A stretch of DNA of 64,000 nucleotides, taken from CAMYOC01 sp963704875. Its GTDB lineage: Bacteria > Pseudomonadota > Gammaproteobacteria > Steroidobacterales > XN24. Position 1 is the stretch's first letter. Each line of letters begins with the position of its first letter. Where the stretch lies: the NCBI GenBank assembly GCA_963704875.1, contig CAVPIA010000008.1, positions 1,674,001-1,738,000 on the forward strand, written 5' to 3'. Positions 16,690-25,463 of this stretch are shown piece by piece. A program made the position numbers and the translations under genes. The notes below the pieces were generated by a model that did not search any database, had not been told where the DNA came from, and saw only the letters and a program-made list of their open reading frames with translations.

Positions 16690-17280
16690 ATGGCAATCGC
16701 AGCGATCAAGCACGTGCCGAACGCGATCTCACTCGCGCGCCTGTGTTGCGTTCCCGTTCTGGCCTGGCTGGCCTGGTCGCGGGCCGAGCAACCGTTTGTC
16801 TGGCTCACTTTGGCGGCACTGTTCAGCGACGGCGTTGATGGTTGGGTGGCACGTCGTTTCGACTGCATCTCAAGACTCGGTTCAATGCTGGATTCGATTG
16901 CCGATGCCACGCTGATGGGCGTGATTGGCTATGGCACCTGGGCTTTCCATCCGGTGGTTTTTACCGAGTACGGCTGGCTGGTTGCCCTGGTCGTGGGGCT
17001 TTGGCTTTCTGAGCACGCGCTGGCGTTTTTGCGTTACGGAAGGCCTTCCAGTTTTCATACTGCGCTGACTCGGTTCGGGGTCGCGGTGTTCGCCCTGTTC
17101 GTGACCGTGATGTTTGTGTTCGGTTTCCAGCCCTGGCTGTTTTTCGTTACCGTCGCGGTGAGTATCCTCGCCGTGGCGGAGCAGCTGGCGATGCTTTGGC
17201 TGCTTCCGCAATGGACGCCGGATCTGCGTGGTGGACTGCCCGAGGCCTGGCGCCGCACTCGCGTCAGTCGTCAGGCCTAA
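16690..17280 (+). CDS. CDP-alcohol phosphatidyltransferase family protein
   Basis: The 196-residue membrane protein carries the full CDP-alcohol phosphotransferase motif D-x2-D-G-x2-A-R-x8-G-x3-D-x3-D, with Asp47, Asp50, Gly51, Ala54, Arg55, Gly64, Asp68 and Asp72 in place. Enzymes with this motif bind a metal ion and transfer a phosphatidyl group from CDP-diacylglycerol to an alcohol such as glycerol phosphate. It is somewhat shorter and more divergent than housekeeping PgsA, so the acceptor is unknown. It follows the deacetylase on the same strand after 79 bases. Confidence 0.85.
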   Translation: MAIAAIKHVPNAISLARLCCVPVLAWLAWSRAEQPFVWLTLAALFSDGVDGWVARRFDCISRLGSMLDSIADATLMGVIGYGTWAFHPVVFTEYGWLVALVVGLWLSEHALAFLRYGRPSSFHTALTRFGVAVFALFVTVMFVFGFQPWLFFVTVAVSILAVAEQLAMLWLLPQWTPDLRGGLPEAWRRTRVSRQA

Positions 17281-17372
17281 GTCCTTTGTTTGAAAGGTTT
17301 TCGGCCTCTGCGGGGAGGGCCTGTCGGGGGCGTCCGGGGGTCTTTGTGAGCCATTTGTGGTACGATGGCCAG

Positions 17373-17657
17373 ATGCCACAAGCAACGAAACCCGCAGCAA
17401 AATCTGCATCTGCAAGCAACGATCCGTTCGAGATTGCTTCCATTACCAAGACCCAGCCGCCGGCCGGGGTGGAGACATCCAGCTGGTATCACTACGTGAT
17501 CCGGCAGGGCAGCAACACCATTAACGGCCGCCGCCAGGGGACATTGAAGAACGTCACCAAAGCGGTGGAAGAGGTCATCGAACGTCTGAATGAGCGACGC
17601 ATGGGCAAGGCCGGTCGGGTGCATCTGACGCCCAGCCCGAAGAGGAAGAAGAGCTAG
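17373..17657 (+). CDS. Small basic protein of unknown function
   Basis: This is a 94-residue protein from the ATG at 17373 (MPQATKPAAKS). It has a low-complexity alanine/lysine/serine start, a core SSWYHYVIRQGSNTINGRRQGT followed by a helix VTKAVEEVIERLNERR, and a basic tail. The compact hydrophilic fold with a tyrosine/tryptophan core may bind nucleic acid, but this is a guess. No family is recognised. The frame continues upstream to 17196, but that part overlaps the phosphatidyltransferase gene. Confidence 0.6.
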   Translation: MPQATKPAAKSASASNDPFEIASITKTQPPAGVETSSWYHYVIRQGSNTINGRRQGTLKNVTKAVEEVIERLNERRMGKAGRVHLTPSPKRKKS

Positions 17658-17832
17658 GTCTTCTCCGCTTTCGGCCCCCTGTTCCAGGCTCGGGCCGTGA
17701 CGTCTGTCTCAGATCCCGGAGTCTAATACGTGACCCGCCTCACGCCGGTCACACGCGCGTGTCTCTTACACTCATGTCTGTATATCGGGCCGGGCACCAT
17801 GTGGGTGCCTGCCGCTGTCGCGGAGACATGCG

Positions 17833-18381
17833 TTGCGCAGAAATCGGACAATCCTGGCGACCCAGTGGGTGCTCATCTGTTTGTCTCTGGCGGCAGTTGG
17901 CGCCCAGGCAGCCAGTTGTGCGGACCTTGACTGGGAGCGCGAAGGTTACCGCGACGGCAATCAGGGTCAGCCAATGCACCGGATTGGCCGCTACCAGAGT
18001 GACTGCTCGACCCGCGGAGAGGCATTCGACCGGGACCGCTATCTGGCAGGCCGCTTACGTGGGCTCGAGAACTATTGTCAGCCGAGCGTCGGCTATGAAG
18101 CAGGCGCTCAGGGAAGGCAATATATGGGCTCGTGTCCGCAGGCGCTGGAGCCGTCTTTCCTCGACGCATTTCGTGCGGGAGCCCGGATCCACTCGCTACG
18201 CAGAGTCATCGCCCAGATTGACCGACAGCTGGCCTGGTACCAGGATCGTTTGCAGTCCGACGCGCTGGATCAGTCACAGCGGTCCGCAGTTGTCACGGAG
18301 ATTGAGCGTCTGAACCGGCGCAAGCGTCAACGTGAGCGGGACCTCGACGCCTATGCAGTGAGCGTCGCCGCGATCGACTGA
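17833..18381 (+). CDS. DUF2799-type periplasmic protein
   Basis: The 182-residue protein has a signal peptide (cleavage near AQA-AS, residues 25-27), the repeating motif GYRDGNQG / YLAGRLRGLENYC / GYEAGAQG typical of DUF2799, and a C-terminal coiled coil (residues about 120-175, IDRQLAWYQDRL..IERLNRRKRQRERDL). DUF2799 proteins are envelope proteins without known function. Its 3' end converges on the glycosidase-like gene at 18496 with about 110 bases between. Confidence 0.7.
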   Translation: MRRNRTILATQWVLICLSLAAVGAQAASCADLDWEREGYRDGNQGQPMHRIGRYQSDCSTRGEAFDRDRYLAGRLRGLENYCQPSVGYEAGAQGRQYMGSCPQALEPSFLDAFRAGARIHSLRRVIAQIDRQLAWYQDRLQSDALDQSQRSAVVTEIERLNRRKRQRERDLDAYAVSVAAID

Positions 18382-18495
18382 TCATCCACTTAAGGATTTC
18401 TCCAGACCTTCGTCAGGTTCGGCCGGGGACAATCGGCCTGGCTGCAAGCGGTCGGTGTGTGGCCATAGTGCGGCGACCGCCGTCAACGCGTCTCG

Positions 18496-20214
18496 TCAGT
18501 CCACCGTCGTCGGCTGCAGATACTCATGAACGGCAATACCAGCGAACGAAGGCCACGCCGCCCACAGGTTTTCCAGTTCCGCAATCAACGGCTGCAGCGC
18601 CGGTCGCCGGCCGCGGAAAGTCGTGCGGTCCGCCGGCACCTCGACAGCATAGGACAGCGCGTATGCGGCGCCCGCATCGTTCGGCTGCGGCTTGTCGAGC
18701 AGAACCAGTGCGCTGTTGTCACCGATGTCTATCTGCCACAGGCGGCCCAGAGGGAAGGGCCTGTAGTGCCAGCGAGTCTGATCGGGTAGCGGGCCAGCTT
18801 CCAGGGCAATGCGAACATGGCGCCGTTGATCGGCGCCCCAGAACAGGAATTGCATCGCGGCGTCGCGAATTTCTCCTGGTTCGGTGCGATAGTTCATGAC
18901 CGTTATCCCGTCGACCAGCGGGGTCATGTGCTCCAGCATCGGGCTGCCATCGACTGCCAGAGATGACCACCAGAAGGGAACAGCGACCTCCAAAGGCATG
19001 TCGACAGTGGCGCGCAACACTGCGATGGTCTCGAGATATCGCCGCAGCCAGGCAGACGGGTCAAGCTCAAAGCTGGCCAGCAGGTACGGCTCTATGTCGT
19101 ACTGCACGCCCGCCAGGCGCTGGCCCGGCGGGCGCTCGGCGTTGAAATTTCGCAACGCTTTCGCGCGCAACCGCATGCTGGCGAGCCCGTGCGGCAAGAC
19201 TGCGTGCGGATCTCCTTCTACTGCCCACACCGCGATGCCGCGCTCGCCGGCGCTGACAATGAACTGCGTCAACCGGTCCGCTACAGTCACCGCAAGTGAC
19301 CCGCCATCCAGCGGCACACTGATAAAGGCCGTGTCGGCACCAAATTCGATCAACTGCTCAAGCAAGCTTTCAGGTGTGTCGATCCAGAGCGTCGCTTGCC
19401 AGACCCAGGTTGCGCGACCCGGTAATTCCAGGCCAGGTGCAGGGATCAGCTGCATCCCGAGCAGATCCAGACTCGCGGCATCGGCCGGACACAGGATGCT
19501 GAATGCGTGCTCACCCGAGGTAACGGCCGCAGGCATCTCCATTAGCGAACTGGAGGGCCGGGGATTGGCGGCGACCGCCCCGATTATCATCGGCGTCTCC
19601 TCAAGCATGCGGTCGGCGTCAGAAAATCCAACCCGAAAAGCACCGCTTGCGGTCGTCCTGAGCTTTAGTTCCAGGCGCACATCTCTTGCCAACTGGTCGC
19701 CGGTGCCGAGTAACAACAGGCCAGCGGGCGCGTCTCCGGCGGAACACTCGAGACGCAGAGAGCCCTTATCCCGAATCAGTGCGGCTCGTTCCTCAATGCC
19801 AAAAGCACGCGTCTGATACAGCTCGATCAGATCCTGCCCCAGAGCAACCGATCGCAGACCCTGCGCGGGCGCCGGCCGGGCCTGAGCCGGAATGATCTCA
19901 CTGATTGCCAGAGCATCTCCGGTCTCGCGCCCCAGCAGGCTCAAACCGGCGCTGATACGCGGCAGATCGGCTCGATTGATCAGACTCGCCCAGCGCATCT
20001 GCGCGACGTCCGCGTCCAGCATGGCACTGGCACAGCGCTGCGGCTCCTTGTCCGTCGCCAGCAGCTGGCGCATCGCCCCATCTTCGTCCGGATAGATCGC
20101 CATGACTCGTGCTTCCGGCGGCACCGCGTCGTCTGTGCACAGGGCCAGCCACGCAGCGCAGGCTTGTCCCGGCAACAGCCACGCGACCAACAAACCCAGT
20201 GAGAGCCCTTTCAA
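18496..20214 (-). CDS. Secreted glycoside-hydrolase-like protein of the exopolysaccharide operon
   Basis: This 572-residue protein has a signal peptide (GLLVAWLLPGQACAAW). The middle region looks like a beta-sandwich, and the last 300 residues look like a TIM barrel (AVWAVEGDPHAVLP, GVQYDIEPYLL, VAVPFWWSSL, ITVMNYRTEP, IALEAG). The pattern of Asp/Glu at strand ends (YDIEPY and ALEAG) recalls glycosidases, but I cannot name the family. As the last gene of an operon with a GT2 synthase and a YaiO-type barrel, it may trim or remodel the polymer in the periplasm, as PgaB or BcsZ do in other systems. About 140 bases separate it from the GT2 gene. Confidence 0.6.
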   Translation of the reverse strand: MKGLSLGLLVAWLLPGQACAAWLALCTDDAVPPEARVMAIYPDEDGAMRQLLATDKEPQRCASAMLDADVAQMRWASLINRADLPRISAGLSLLGRETGDALAISEIIPAQARPAPAQGLRSVALGQDLIELYQTRAFGIEERAALIRDKGSLRLECSAGDAPAGLLLLGTGDQLARDVRLELKLRTTASGAFRVGFSDADRMLEETPMIIGAVAANPRPSSSLMEMPAAVTSGEHAFSILCPADAASLDLLGMQLIPAPGLELPGRATWVWQATLWIDTPESLLEQLIEFGADTAFISVPLDGGSLAVTVADRLTQFIVSAGERGIAVWAVEGDPHAVLPHGLASMRLRAKALRNFNAERPPGQRLAGVQYDIEPYLLASFELDPSAWLRRYLETIAVLRATVDMPLEVAVPFWWSSLAVDGSPMLEHMTPLVDGITVMNYRTEPGEIRDAAMQFLFWGADQRRHVRIALEAGPLPDQTRWHYRPFPLGRLWQIDIGDNSALVLLDKPQPNDAGAAYALSYAVEVPADRTTFRGRRPALQPLIAELENLWAAWPSFAGIAVHEYLQPTTVD

Positions 20215-20354
20215 TGTTCAGCCTCTGTTTTCACCGGATACGTCGCCCAGCGTCGCCGGCTGTCGCCAACAGTCGCCAATAGTCGAGAAGAGCGGCGAAG
20301 ATCTCATCCCGATTTGTCGATCTGGTTTTTTCGGCCGGGTGGCACACTGCAGGG

Positions 20355-21866
20355 CTACAATCCCGCCCGACCAGCGGCGGCTGGCGTGGTTTCGCCAGGC
20401 CGGTTATTGCTGGTGCCTCGGCTTGTGCTTGTGGCTGCGTTTCCGCCCTGATCATCCACGTCCTTTGTCGACCATCCGGCGCCACGGTTCATTTCACCCC
20501 AGCCCGTCTTGCTCCCCGTAAGCCACTTCAACAAGCCGATCAGACGCCACAATGCGTTGAGCTGGCGGTAGCCGAAGTTCTCCAGGATCGCGGCACCAAA
20601 CAACAACAGTGTGTTGCGGAAGCCGGGGTAGACATGGAAAGAGATCTCTTCGAGCATCAACGCACTGGTCGACAGCAGCATACCCAGACAGATCGCGCAC
20701 AACAGGAAGGCGACGAACGCCTCATACGAAATCCACGAATTCCAGAACGCGATGCCGACAAAGAAAAAGCCACCGACTTCCAGCAGCGGCCCGAGAAATT
20801 CGAACAGAAAGATAAACGGGAAGGCCAGCCAGCCCACAGCACCTCCACGCGGATTGAACATCAGGCTCTGGTTTAGCGTCAGGCTTTCCGCCAGACCGCG
20901 CTGCCAGCGGATGCGCTGGCGGCCCAGAGTTCGCAGATCTTCCGGCGCTTCGGTCCAGCAGATCGGGTCGGGCACGAAGGTGATACGGTAGCGACGCCTC
21001 TGTTGCCGCAGCATGCGGTGCAGCCGCACTACCAGTTCCATGTCTTCGCCAAGCGTGTCAGTGCGGTAGCCGCCGCAGGCCACCACCACTTCCTTACGGA
21101 ACAGACCGAAAGCGCCGCTGATGATCATCAGTGCGTTTAATGGCGACCAGCCCAGACGGCCGAACAGGAAAGCACGCAGATACTCGACGATCTGCATCAA
21201 CGCCAGCGTCGAATCCGGCAGGCCGATTTTCTCGATAAAGCCGTCGCGCACCCGGCACCCATTGGCGATGCGGATGGTGCCGCCACAGGCGACCGTATCG
21301 GGATCATCCAAAAACGGCTGAAGTACCCGGTACAGACTGTCAGGCTGCAATACCGAATCGGCGTCCACCCCACAGAACAGGGGATACCGCGCAGCATTGA
21401 TACCCGCGTTCAGCGAATCCGCCTTGCCACCGTTGTCCTTGTCCAGCACCCGGATGTTGGGATGGATCGTCGATCGGTAAATGGTCTTCACCGACGCCGT
21501 CGGGATCCGCTGTCGGTAAGCCTCGGGGAAGGGCACTAGCGCGAATTCGGCTATCAATTTTCTCAAGGTGGCGTCTTTCGAACCATCGTTGATCACCACG
21601 ATTTCGTATTCCGGATAACGCAATTGCAGCAGCGCGCGCACCGACGTAACGATGGTTTCGGATTCGTTGAAGGCAGGCACAAGAATGCTGATCGGCATCT
21701 CATGCTCCGAATAGACCTTGGGCAGGCTCTCCACGCGCCGGCCCTGGAAGTATTCACGCATGCCGAACAGCGAAATCAGGTTGAGGCAGATATAGCCCGC
21801 GTTGAGCAACAGGAAGTAGCCCAGAAACACCCATTGTGCGGCGAGCACCAGGTCCTGGGTGCTCAT
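20355..21866 (-). CDS. Processive family 2 glycosyltransferase (polysaccharide synthase)
   Basis: The 503-residue inner-membrane protein has one N-terminal membrane helix, a cytoplasmic GT-A domain and about four C-terminal helices. Catalytic motifs are complete: NDGSKD with Asp94, DAD (Asp168, Asp170), GED (Glu274, Asp275) and QRIRW (residues 317-321). This D,D,D,Q-x-x-R-W set marks processive synthases that build beta-linked polymers, such as PgaC and BcsA. A hydrophilic tail rich in Gly, Ser and Thr follows the last helix. It overlaps the HEAT-repeat gene by four bases, so expression is coupled. The sugar substrate cannot be read from the sequence. Confidence 0.87.
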   Translation of the reverse strand: MSTQDLVLAAQWVFLGYFLLLNAGYICLNLISLFGMREYFQGRRVESLPKVYSEHEMPISILVPAFNESETIVTSVRALLQLRYPEYEIVVINDGSKDATLRKLIAEFALVPFPEAYRQRIPTASVKTIYRSTIHPNIRVLDKDNGGKADSLNAGINAARYPLFCGVDADSVLQPDSLYRVLQPFLDDPDTVACGGTIRIANGCRVRDGFIEKIGLPDSTLALMQIVEYLRAFLFGRLGWSPLNALMIISGAFGLFRKEVVVACGGYRTDTLGEDMELVVRLHRMLRQQRRRYRITFVPDPICWTEAPEDLRTLGRQRIRWQRGLAESLTLNQSLMFNPRGGAVGWLAFPFIFLFEFLGPLLEVGGFFFVGIAFWNSWISYEAFVAFLLCAICLGMLLSTSALMLEEISFHVYPGFRNTLLLFGAAILENFGYRQLNALWRLIGLLKWLTGSKTGWGEMNRGAGWSTKDVDDQGGNAATSTSRGTSNNRPGETTPAAAGRAGL

Positions 21867-22942
21867 GCCGCTCGCTCCGCCAGGACCTGATCCATCATGT
21901 CACGGCCGAAGTCGTCATCTACCCGTGCCCGGATGCGCTGCAGTTCTTCGCCAGTGATAAAAGGCAGTCCGATGAGCGACTGGGCGGCGCGATAGCGCAC
22001 CCACCACTCAGGATCTGTAAGCAAGCGCTCCAGCAGCTTCTTGTCTTGCCGGTAGCCGATTCGGCCCAGCACCGTGGCAGCGCGCATGCGGATATGCCAG
22101 CGTGGGTGGTTCACAAGATGCCGGACCTGGGGGAGTTCCAGCGGACTGTCGGCGACCCGCAGGCAGACCGAAGTGACCCGATCGTCCACGGACCGGCGCA
22201 GCATCTCGTGCACCACGGTCGCGGCAATGGATCGATGCACGGTTGGCAGGAAGCCAATCAGCTTCGCAGCCTCCTCCGGCGTGCCGTCAAGAATTGCCTG
22301 TTGCAAAGGCCGCGACACGGCCGCCGGGCCGGCCTCTTGCAGCAGGCCGGACACTCTGGCGGCTGCCCAGTCTTCGCGCTGGGTGACCAACGGCAATACC
22401 GCTGGCACTGCGCGATCTGCGTCGATGTTGATCAATGCCCTGGCCGCCATCAGCGATATCAGCGTATGCTCGGAATCCAGCAACTCGCGGATCTTGTCCC
22501 AGGCGCTCGCGTCACCGATATGACCCAGGGTCGCGATGGCGATGAGCTGGTCGCTCAAATGGCCGTGGTTGAGCATTTTCCATGCGGCCTTATCGACGCC
22601 CAACCGACGTGCGAGTACGTTCAGGCGCAGGCCCGCGCTGCCTCTCAGTATGTCGTGCAGCACGTTCCATTCATTCAGGAAGTACATCAATTGATTCGCC
22701 TGGATCTCAGGCCGATCGTCGGCGAGCGCCATCGCGGATGCGTCATCGTCTGCCAGCGCGACCTCGGTCAGCAGCGGCCGCCACAGTTTGATAAACGCGG
22801 CATGCTGACGCCTGCGCAGCAATAACCGCCAGCGCAGGGCGACCACCCACAAAAACAGCAGCACCGTCACCGCGGCGGCTATCGCGCTGGCGTAGACGGC
22901 GAAGACGATCGCCCGGTCAGAATTTTCGGCGAAGTCCCACAC
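21863..22942 (-). CDS. Membrane-anchored HEAT-repeat protein
   Basis: The 359-residue protein has one N-terminal membrane helix (about residues 12-33), a basic stretch RWRLLLRRRQ, and then helical HEAT-like repeats in the cytoplasm or periplasm (for example LIAIATLGHIGDASAWDKIRELL, LMAARALINID, IRMRAATVLGRIGY, VRYRAAQSLIGLP). HEAT repeats usually bind partner proteins. It lies between the YaiO-type barrel, which it overlaps by 26 bases, and the GT2 synthase, which it overlaps by four. It is therefore likely a structural or regulatory subunit of the polymer machine. Confidence 0.75.
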   Translation of the reverse strand: MWDFAENSDRAIVFAVYASAIAAAVTVLLFLWVVALRWRLLLRRRQHAAFIKLWRPLLTEVALADDDASAMALADDRPEIQANQLMYFLNEWNVLHDILRGSAGLRLNVLARRLGVDKAAWKMLNHGHLSDQLIAIATLGHIGDASAWDKIRELLDSEHTLISLMAARALINIDADRAVPAVLPLVTQREDWAAARVSGLLQEAGPAAVSRPLQQAILDGTPEEAAKLIGFLPTVHRSIAATVVHEMLRRSVDDRVTSVCLRVADSPLELPQVRHLVNHPRWHIRMRAATVLGRIGYRQDKKLLERLLTDPEWWVRYRAAQSLIGLPFITGEELQRIRARVDDDFGRDMMDQVLAERAA

Positions 22943-24200
22943 GGACGCCTCCGCGGTTGTAAACGTCGCCCTGGCGCTGCCAGGAAGCGCTCCAGCTCAG
23001 CGCCCAGTCACGGTTGAGCCAGTGACGGCCAAGCACGCCGAGTGTCCTGGTATTGCTGGTCAACAAGCGGTCCTGGCCCACGCTTTCGCTTTCCTTGCCT
23101 GCGCCGGCCAGGATGCCGATGCGATTCGATCTGCCGTAGTAGCGGTCGATGCGGAGCAGGTGACTCACCGAGGTATCCGCGCCCTCGGGCCAGCCCACAT
23201 AGAGGGTGTAGCCGGCCAGCCAGTTACCCCAATAGCGCTCCACGCCGAGGTTAAGCAGCTCATAGCGGCTGTCGGCATATTCTGCATGCCGGAAACCGCC
23301 TCTGAGGCCCCAGCCATCGTCCATCGCGCGGTGCAGTCCGAGCATGGCCGTCCATTGCGGTAGCACATCTGCGCCTGGAGCGACGCTGGCCTCGAGCATC
23401 AGCGACCAATCCGTATTCAACGGCAGATAGGCGCCGGCCAGAACCTCGGTCTCCCGCTCCGAGAAGCGCTCTGTGGATTCGACGGCTGCGTAGTAGGTCT
23501 TGTCCGGCGACACGCTGCGGCTGCCTTCCAGGTAAACGCTGTTCCAGTTGTCATAGCCGTTGTCCAGCGAGTCATAGGACCCGCCGATCTCGTATTCAGA
23601 GATCGGAACAAAAGCGCTGACCTGAGGGTTTCCGGTCTGCCACAGCGGCCAGGTGCTGTCCGGGAATCGTTGCCGCGCCATGGCGGACAGTTGCTCAAAA
23701 CGACGCAGATCTTCCGCGCTACCAGATGCGAGCAGCGCCTGGGACTCGAGTCGCCAGACGGCTTCGTATTGCGGAGCAATACTGCGCGCCCGCTCCAGTG
23801 TCGGGAGGGCTTCAGCCGGATGCTCCGACCAGACCAGCACCTGTGCCTTGCCGAGCAGATAGTCGGTGTTGTCCGGGCTCAGACCAAGCAAGCGGTCGTA
23901 TTCACTGAGCGCCGCGTCCCAGTTCTTTGACCATGCCAGAGCGCGCGCCAGAAGATAGCGCGCCTGTTCGTCGCCCGGCTGTATTTCCAGCTGTTCCTCG
24001 AGCATGGAAATAGCGCGACCATAGTCGTCCTCATCAATCGCCGAGCGGGCTTTTTGCAGGACATCTTCAGCGGCCGGCGATTGGAACGACAACAGGACCA
24101 GCGCCAGAGGAATCAGAGAAAACAGCCGTCTGGCCGCCGCAGCATTGCGTCGGGTATCCGGGCGGCTTTCGGCCATACACTGAGGGTGCATCGTCAGCAT
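22917..24200 (-). CDS. TPR protein with C-terminal YaiO-type outer-membrane beta-barrel
   Basis: The 427-residue protein has a signal sequence, a tetratricopeptide region (residues about 45-180; YLLARALAWSKNWDAALSEYDRLLGLSPDN is one unit), and a C-terminal beta-barrel of about 230 residues rich in alternating aromatic and polar residues, ending RVGLRRKF with a terminal Phe. This is the YaiO family architecture. TPR plus barrel parallels PgaA, BcsC and AlgK/E, which export polysaccharide across the outer membrane. It starts three bases after the response regulator stop, in the same operon. Confidence 0.82.
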   Translation of the reverse strand: MLTMHPQCMAESRPDTRRNAAAARRLFSLIPLALVLLSFQSPAAEDVLQKARSAIDEDDYGRAISMLEEQLEIQPGDEQARYLLARALAWSKNWDAALSEYDRLLGLSPDNTDYLLGKAQVLVWSEHPAEALPTLERARSIAPQYEAVWRLESQALLASGSAEDLRRFEQLSAMARQRFPDSTWPLWQTGNPQVSAFVPISEYEIGGSYDSLDNGYDNWNSVYLEGSRSVSPDKTYYAAVESTERFSERETEVLAGAYLPLNTDWSLMLEASVAPGADVLPQWTAMLGLHRAMDDGWGLRGGFRHAEYADSRYELLNLGVERYWGNWLAGYTLYVGWPEGADTSVSHLLRIDRYYGRSNRIGILAGAGKESESVGQDRLLTSNTRTLGVLGRHWLNRDWALSWSASWQRQGDVYNRGGVRVGLRRKF

Positions 24201-24202
24201 GT

Positions 24203-24607
24203 TCAGGCTCCCGCGCCGTTGGCAGCGCGAAGATGACGCTTGACGCGAGCCAGCAGTTCTCTCGGATTATAGGGCTTGCCGACATAATCGTTGGCGCCGG
24301 CTTCCAGCCCGCGCACGACATCACGCTCCATGGTGCGGGCGGACAGGATGATGACTGGCACACCCTGCCAGTCCTGATCCGCGCGGATCTGACTGAGGAT
24401 CTCGAATCCGTCGCGATACGGCAGCACCAGATCCAGCAGCACAACATCCACCGGGGCGGAACCGGCGATGTAGTCAGTCGCTTCGCGGCCATCGGTGCAG
24501 GCTGACACCGTGAAGCCTTCCCGCTCGAGCATGAACTCAAGCAGATAGACCACATGCTCATTGTCTTCGACGACGAGCGCCGAAGGTCGGTTCCGTGTTC
24601 TCGTCAT
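24203..24607 (-). CDS. CheY-like single-domain response regulator
   Basis: The protein has about 134 residues from the ATG at 24607, preceded by a GGGAAAGG ribosome-binding site. It has the full receiver signature: the acidic pair VVEDNE, phospho-acceptor Asp in LLDLVLPYRDG, Ser/Thr in ILSART, and Lys in YVGKPYNP. There is no output domain. As first gene of the polysaccharide operon it probably regulates a partner by protein contact, not DNA. No cognate histidine kinase is next to it. Confidence 0.85.
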   Translation of the reverse strand: MTRTRNRPSALVVEDNEHVVYLLEFMLEREGFTVSACTDGREATDYIAGSAPVDVVLLDLVLPYRDGFEILSQIRADQDWQGVPVIILSARTMERDVVRGLEAGANDYVGKPYNPRELLARVKRHLRAANGAGA

Positions 24608-24650
24608 TGCAGTGCCTTTCCCTGGACTTGCATTGCGGCCAACCACCAAC

Positions 24651-24685
24651 GCATCTTGCCAATGCATCTTGCCAATGCATCTTGG
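24651..24685. repeat. Three tandem 13-bp repeats matching NsrR half-sites
   Basis: On the minus strand AAGATGCATTGGC occurs twice, and a third copy with one change (AAGATGCGTTGG) follows, with exact 13-bp spacing. AAGATGCATT is identical to the left half of the strong NsrR site at 51710. The array lies 44-79 bases upstream of the response regulator start in the promoter zone of the polysaccharide operon. Regulation by NsrR is inference. Confidence 0.6.
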
Positions 24686-24802
24686 TTGATGGCTTCCTGA
24701 AGTAATATCGGCACCTGGAGTGAATTGATGAAGGCCGCGGATGGTGATTTTCCTGCGCGTGACCGCCCGGCGTGAGCGAGATCATGAAAATCCGAGCAAA
24801 AG

Positions 24803-24818
24803 TGTGACGGAGATCACA
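24803..24818. promoter_or_regulatory. Perfect CRP/Vfr-type binding site
   Basis: TGTGA, six bases, TCACA matches the CRP consensus at all ten core positions, preceded by AAAAG. It lies between the divergent polysaccharide operon (start 24607) and the lemA-like gene (start 24903). A TATACT box at 24865-24870, without a recognisable -35 box, is consistent with an activator-dependent promoter for the lemA-like gene, though the spacing is not a standard class I distance. Confidence 0.6.
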
Positions 24819-24902
24819 TGTGCCGCGGCCGTGCCAGGAAGCGTGGGCGCAGCCGATGGGCCGGTATACTGCGGTCCAATCCCAGCCACGGGACACTGAT
24901 CC

Positions 24903-25463
24903 ATGATGACCACTACCTTTCTTGTCTTCGCCATACTGGCCACAGTCGCGATCGTCATCTTCAATCGCCTGGTCAACGACCGGAATCAGGCCCTGGCAGC
25001 CTGGAGTGATATCGATGTGCAACTGACCCGGCGTCATGATCTGGTGCCGTCGCTGGTCAAGGCGGTCAAGGCCTATGCCGGCTACGAGCAGGCAACCCTG
25101 ACCGCGGTGACCGAGCTGCGCGCACGTAGCGAGGCGGCCCGGCATCTGGGCGACCGGGCCAGATTTGAAGACGAAATGGTGGCAGGCATCAACCGGCTGG
25201 TTGCTCTTGCGGAGGCCTATCCGGACCTGAAGGCAGACCAGAATTTTCTCGAGCTACAGCAGGAATTGTCGGCCATCGAGGACCACCTGCAATATTCTCG
25301 GCGCTTCTACAATGGGTCGGTACGGATCTACAACACCCGGCTGGAGTCCTTTCCTGACATGATCGTGGCGCGGGCATTCGGATTCCAGCCACGAGAATTC
25401 TTCGCCGTGGACGCCGACGAAATCCGCGCGCTGCCACAGGTCGACCTGGGTGACCGGCACTGA
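24903..25463 (+). CDS. LemA family protein
   Basis: This 186-residue protein has one N-terminal membrane helix (TTFLVFAILATVAIVIF) followed by a long helical domain. The family motif is easy to see: RNQALAAWSDIDVQLTRRHDLVPSLV, AYAGYEQ, and the late RRFYNGSVRIYNTRLESFPDMIVA. LemA proteins form helical bundles at the membrane; their role is not established. Its stop codon overlaps the ATG of the DUF2207 gene, so the two are translationally coupled. Confidence 0.93.
   Translation: MMTTTFLVFAILATVAIVIFNRLVNDRNQALAAWSDIDVQLTRRHDLVPSLVKAVKAYAGYEQATLTAVTELRARSEAARHLGDRARFEDEMVAGINRLVALAEAYPDLKADQNFLELQQELSAIEDHLQYSRRFYNGSVRIYNTRLESFPDMIVARAFGFQPREFFAVDADEIRALPQVDLGDRH

Noticed and set aside
21836..22825. 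329-codon plus-strand frame opposite the HEAT-repeat gene
   Set aside because: The minus-strand gene has real repeats and overlaps its neighbours in operon fashion. The antisense product has no domain.
24651..24685. Tandem repeats considered as a CRISPR or iteron array
   Set aside because: The unit is 13 bp with no spacers and only three copies, and no cas or replication genes are near.
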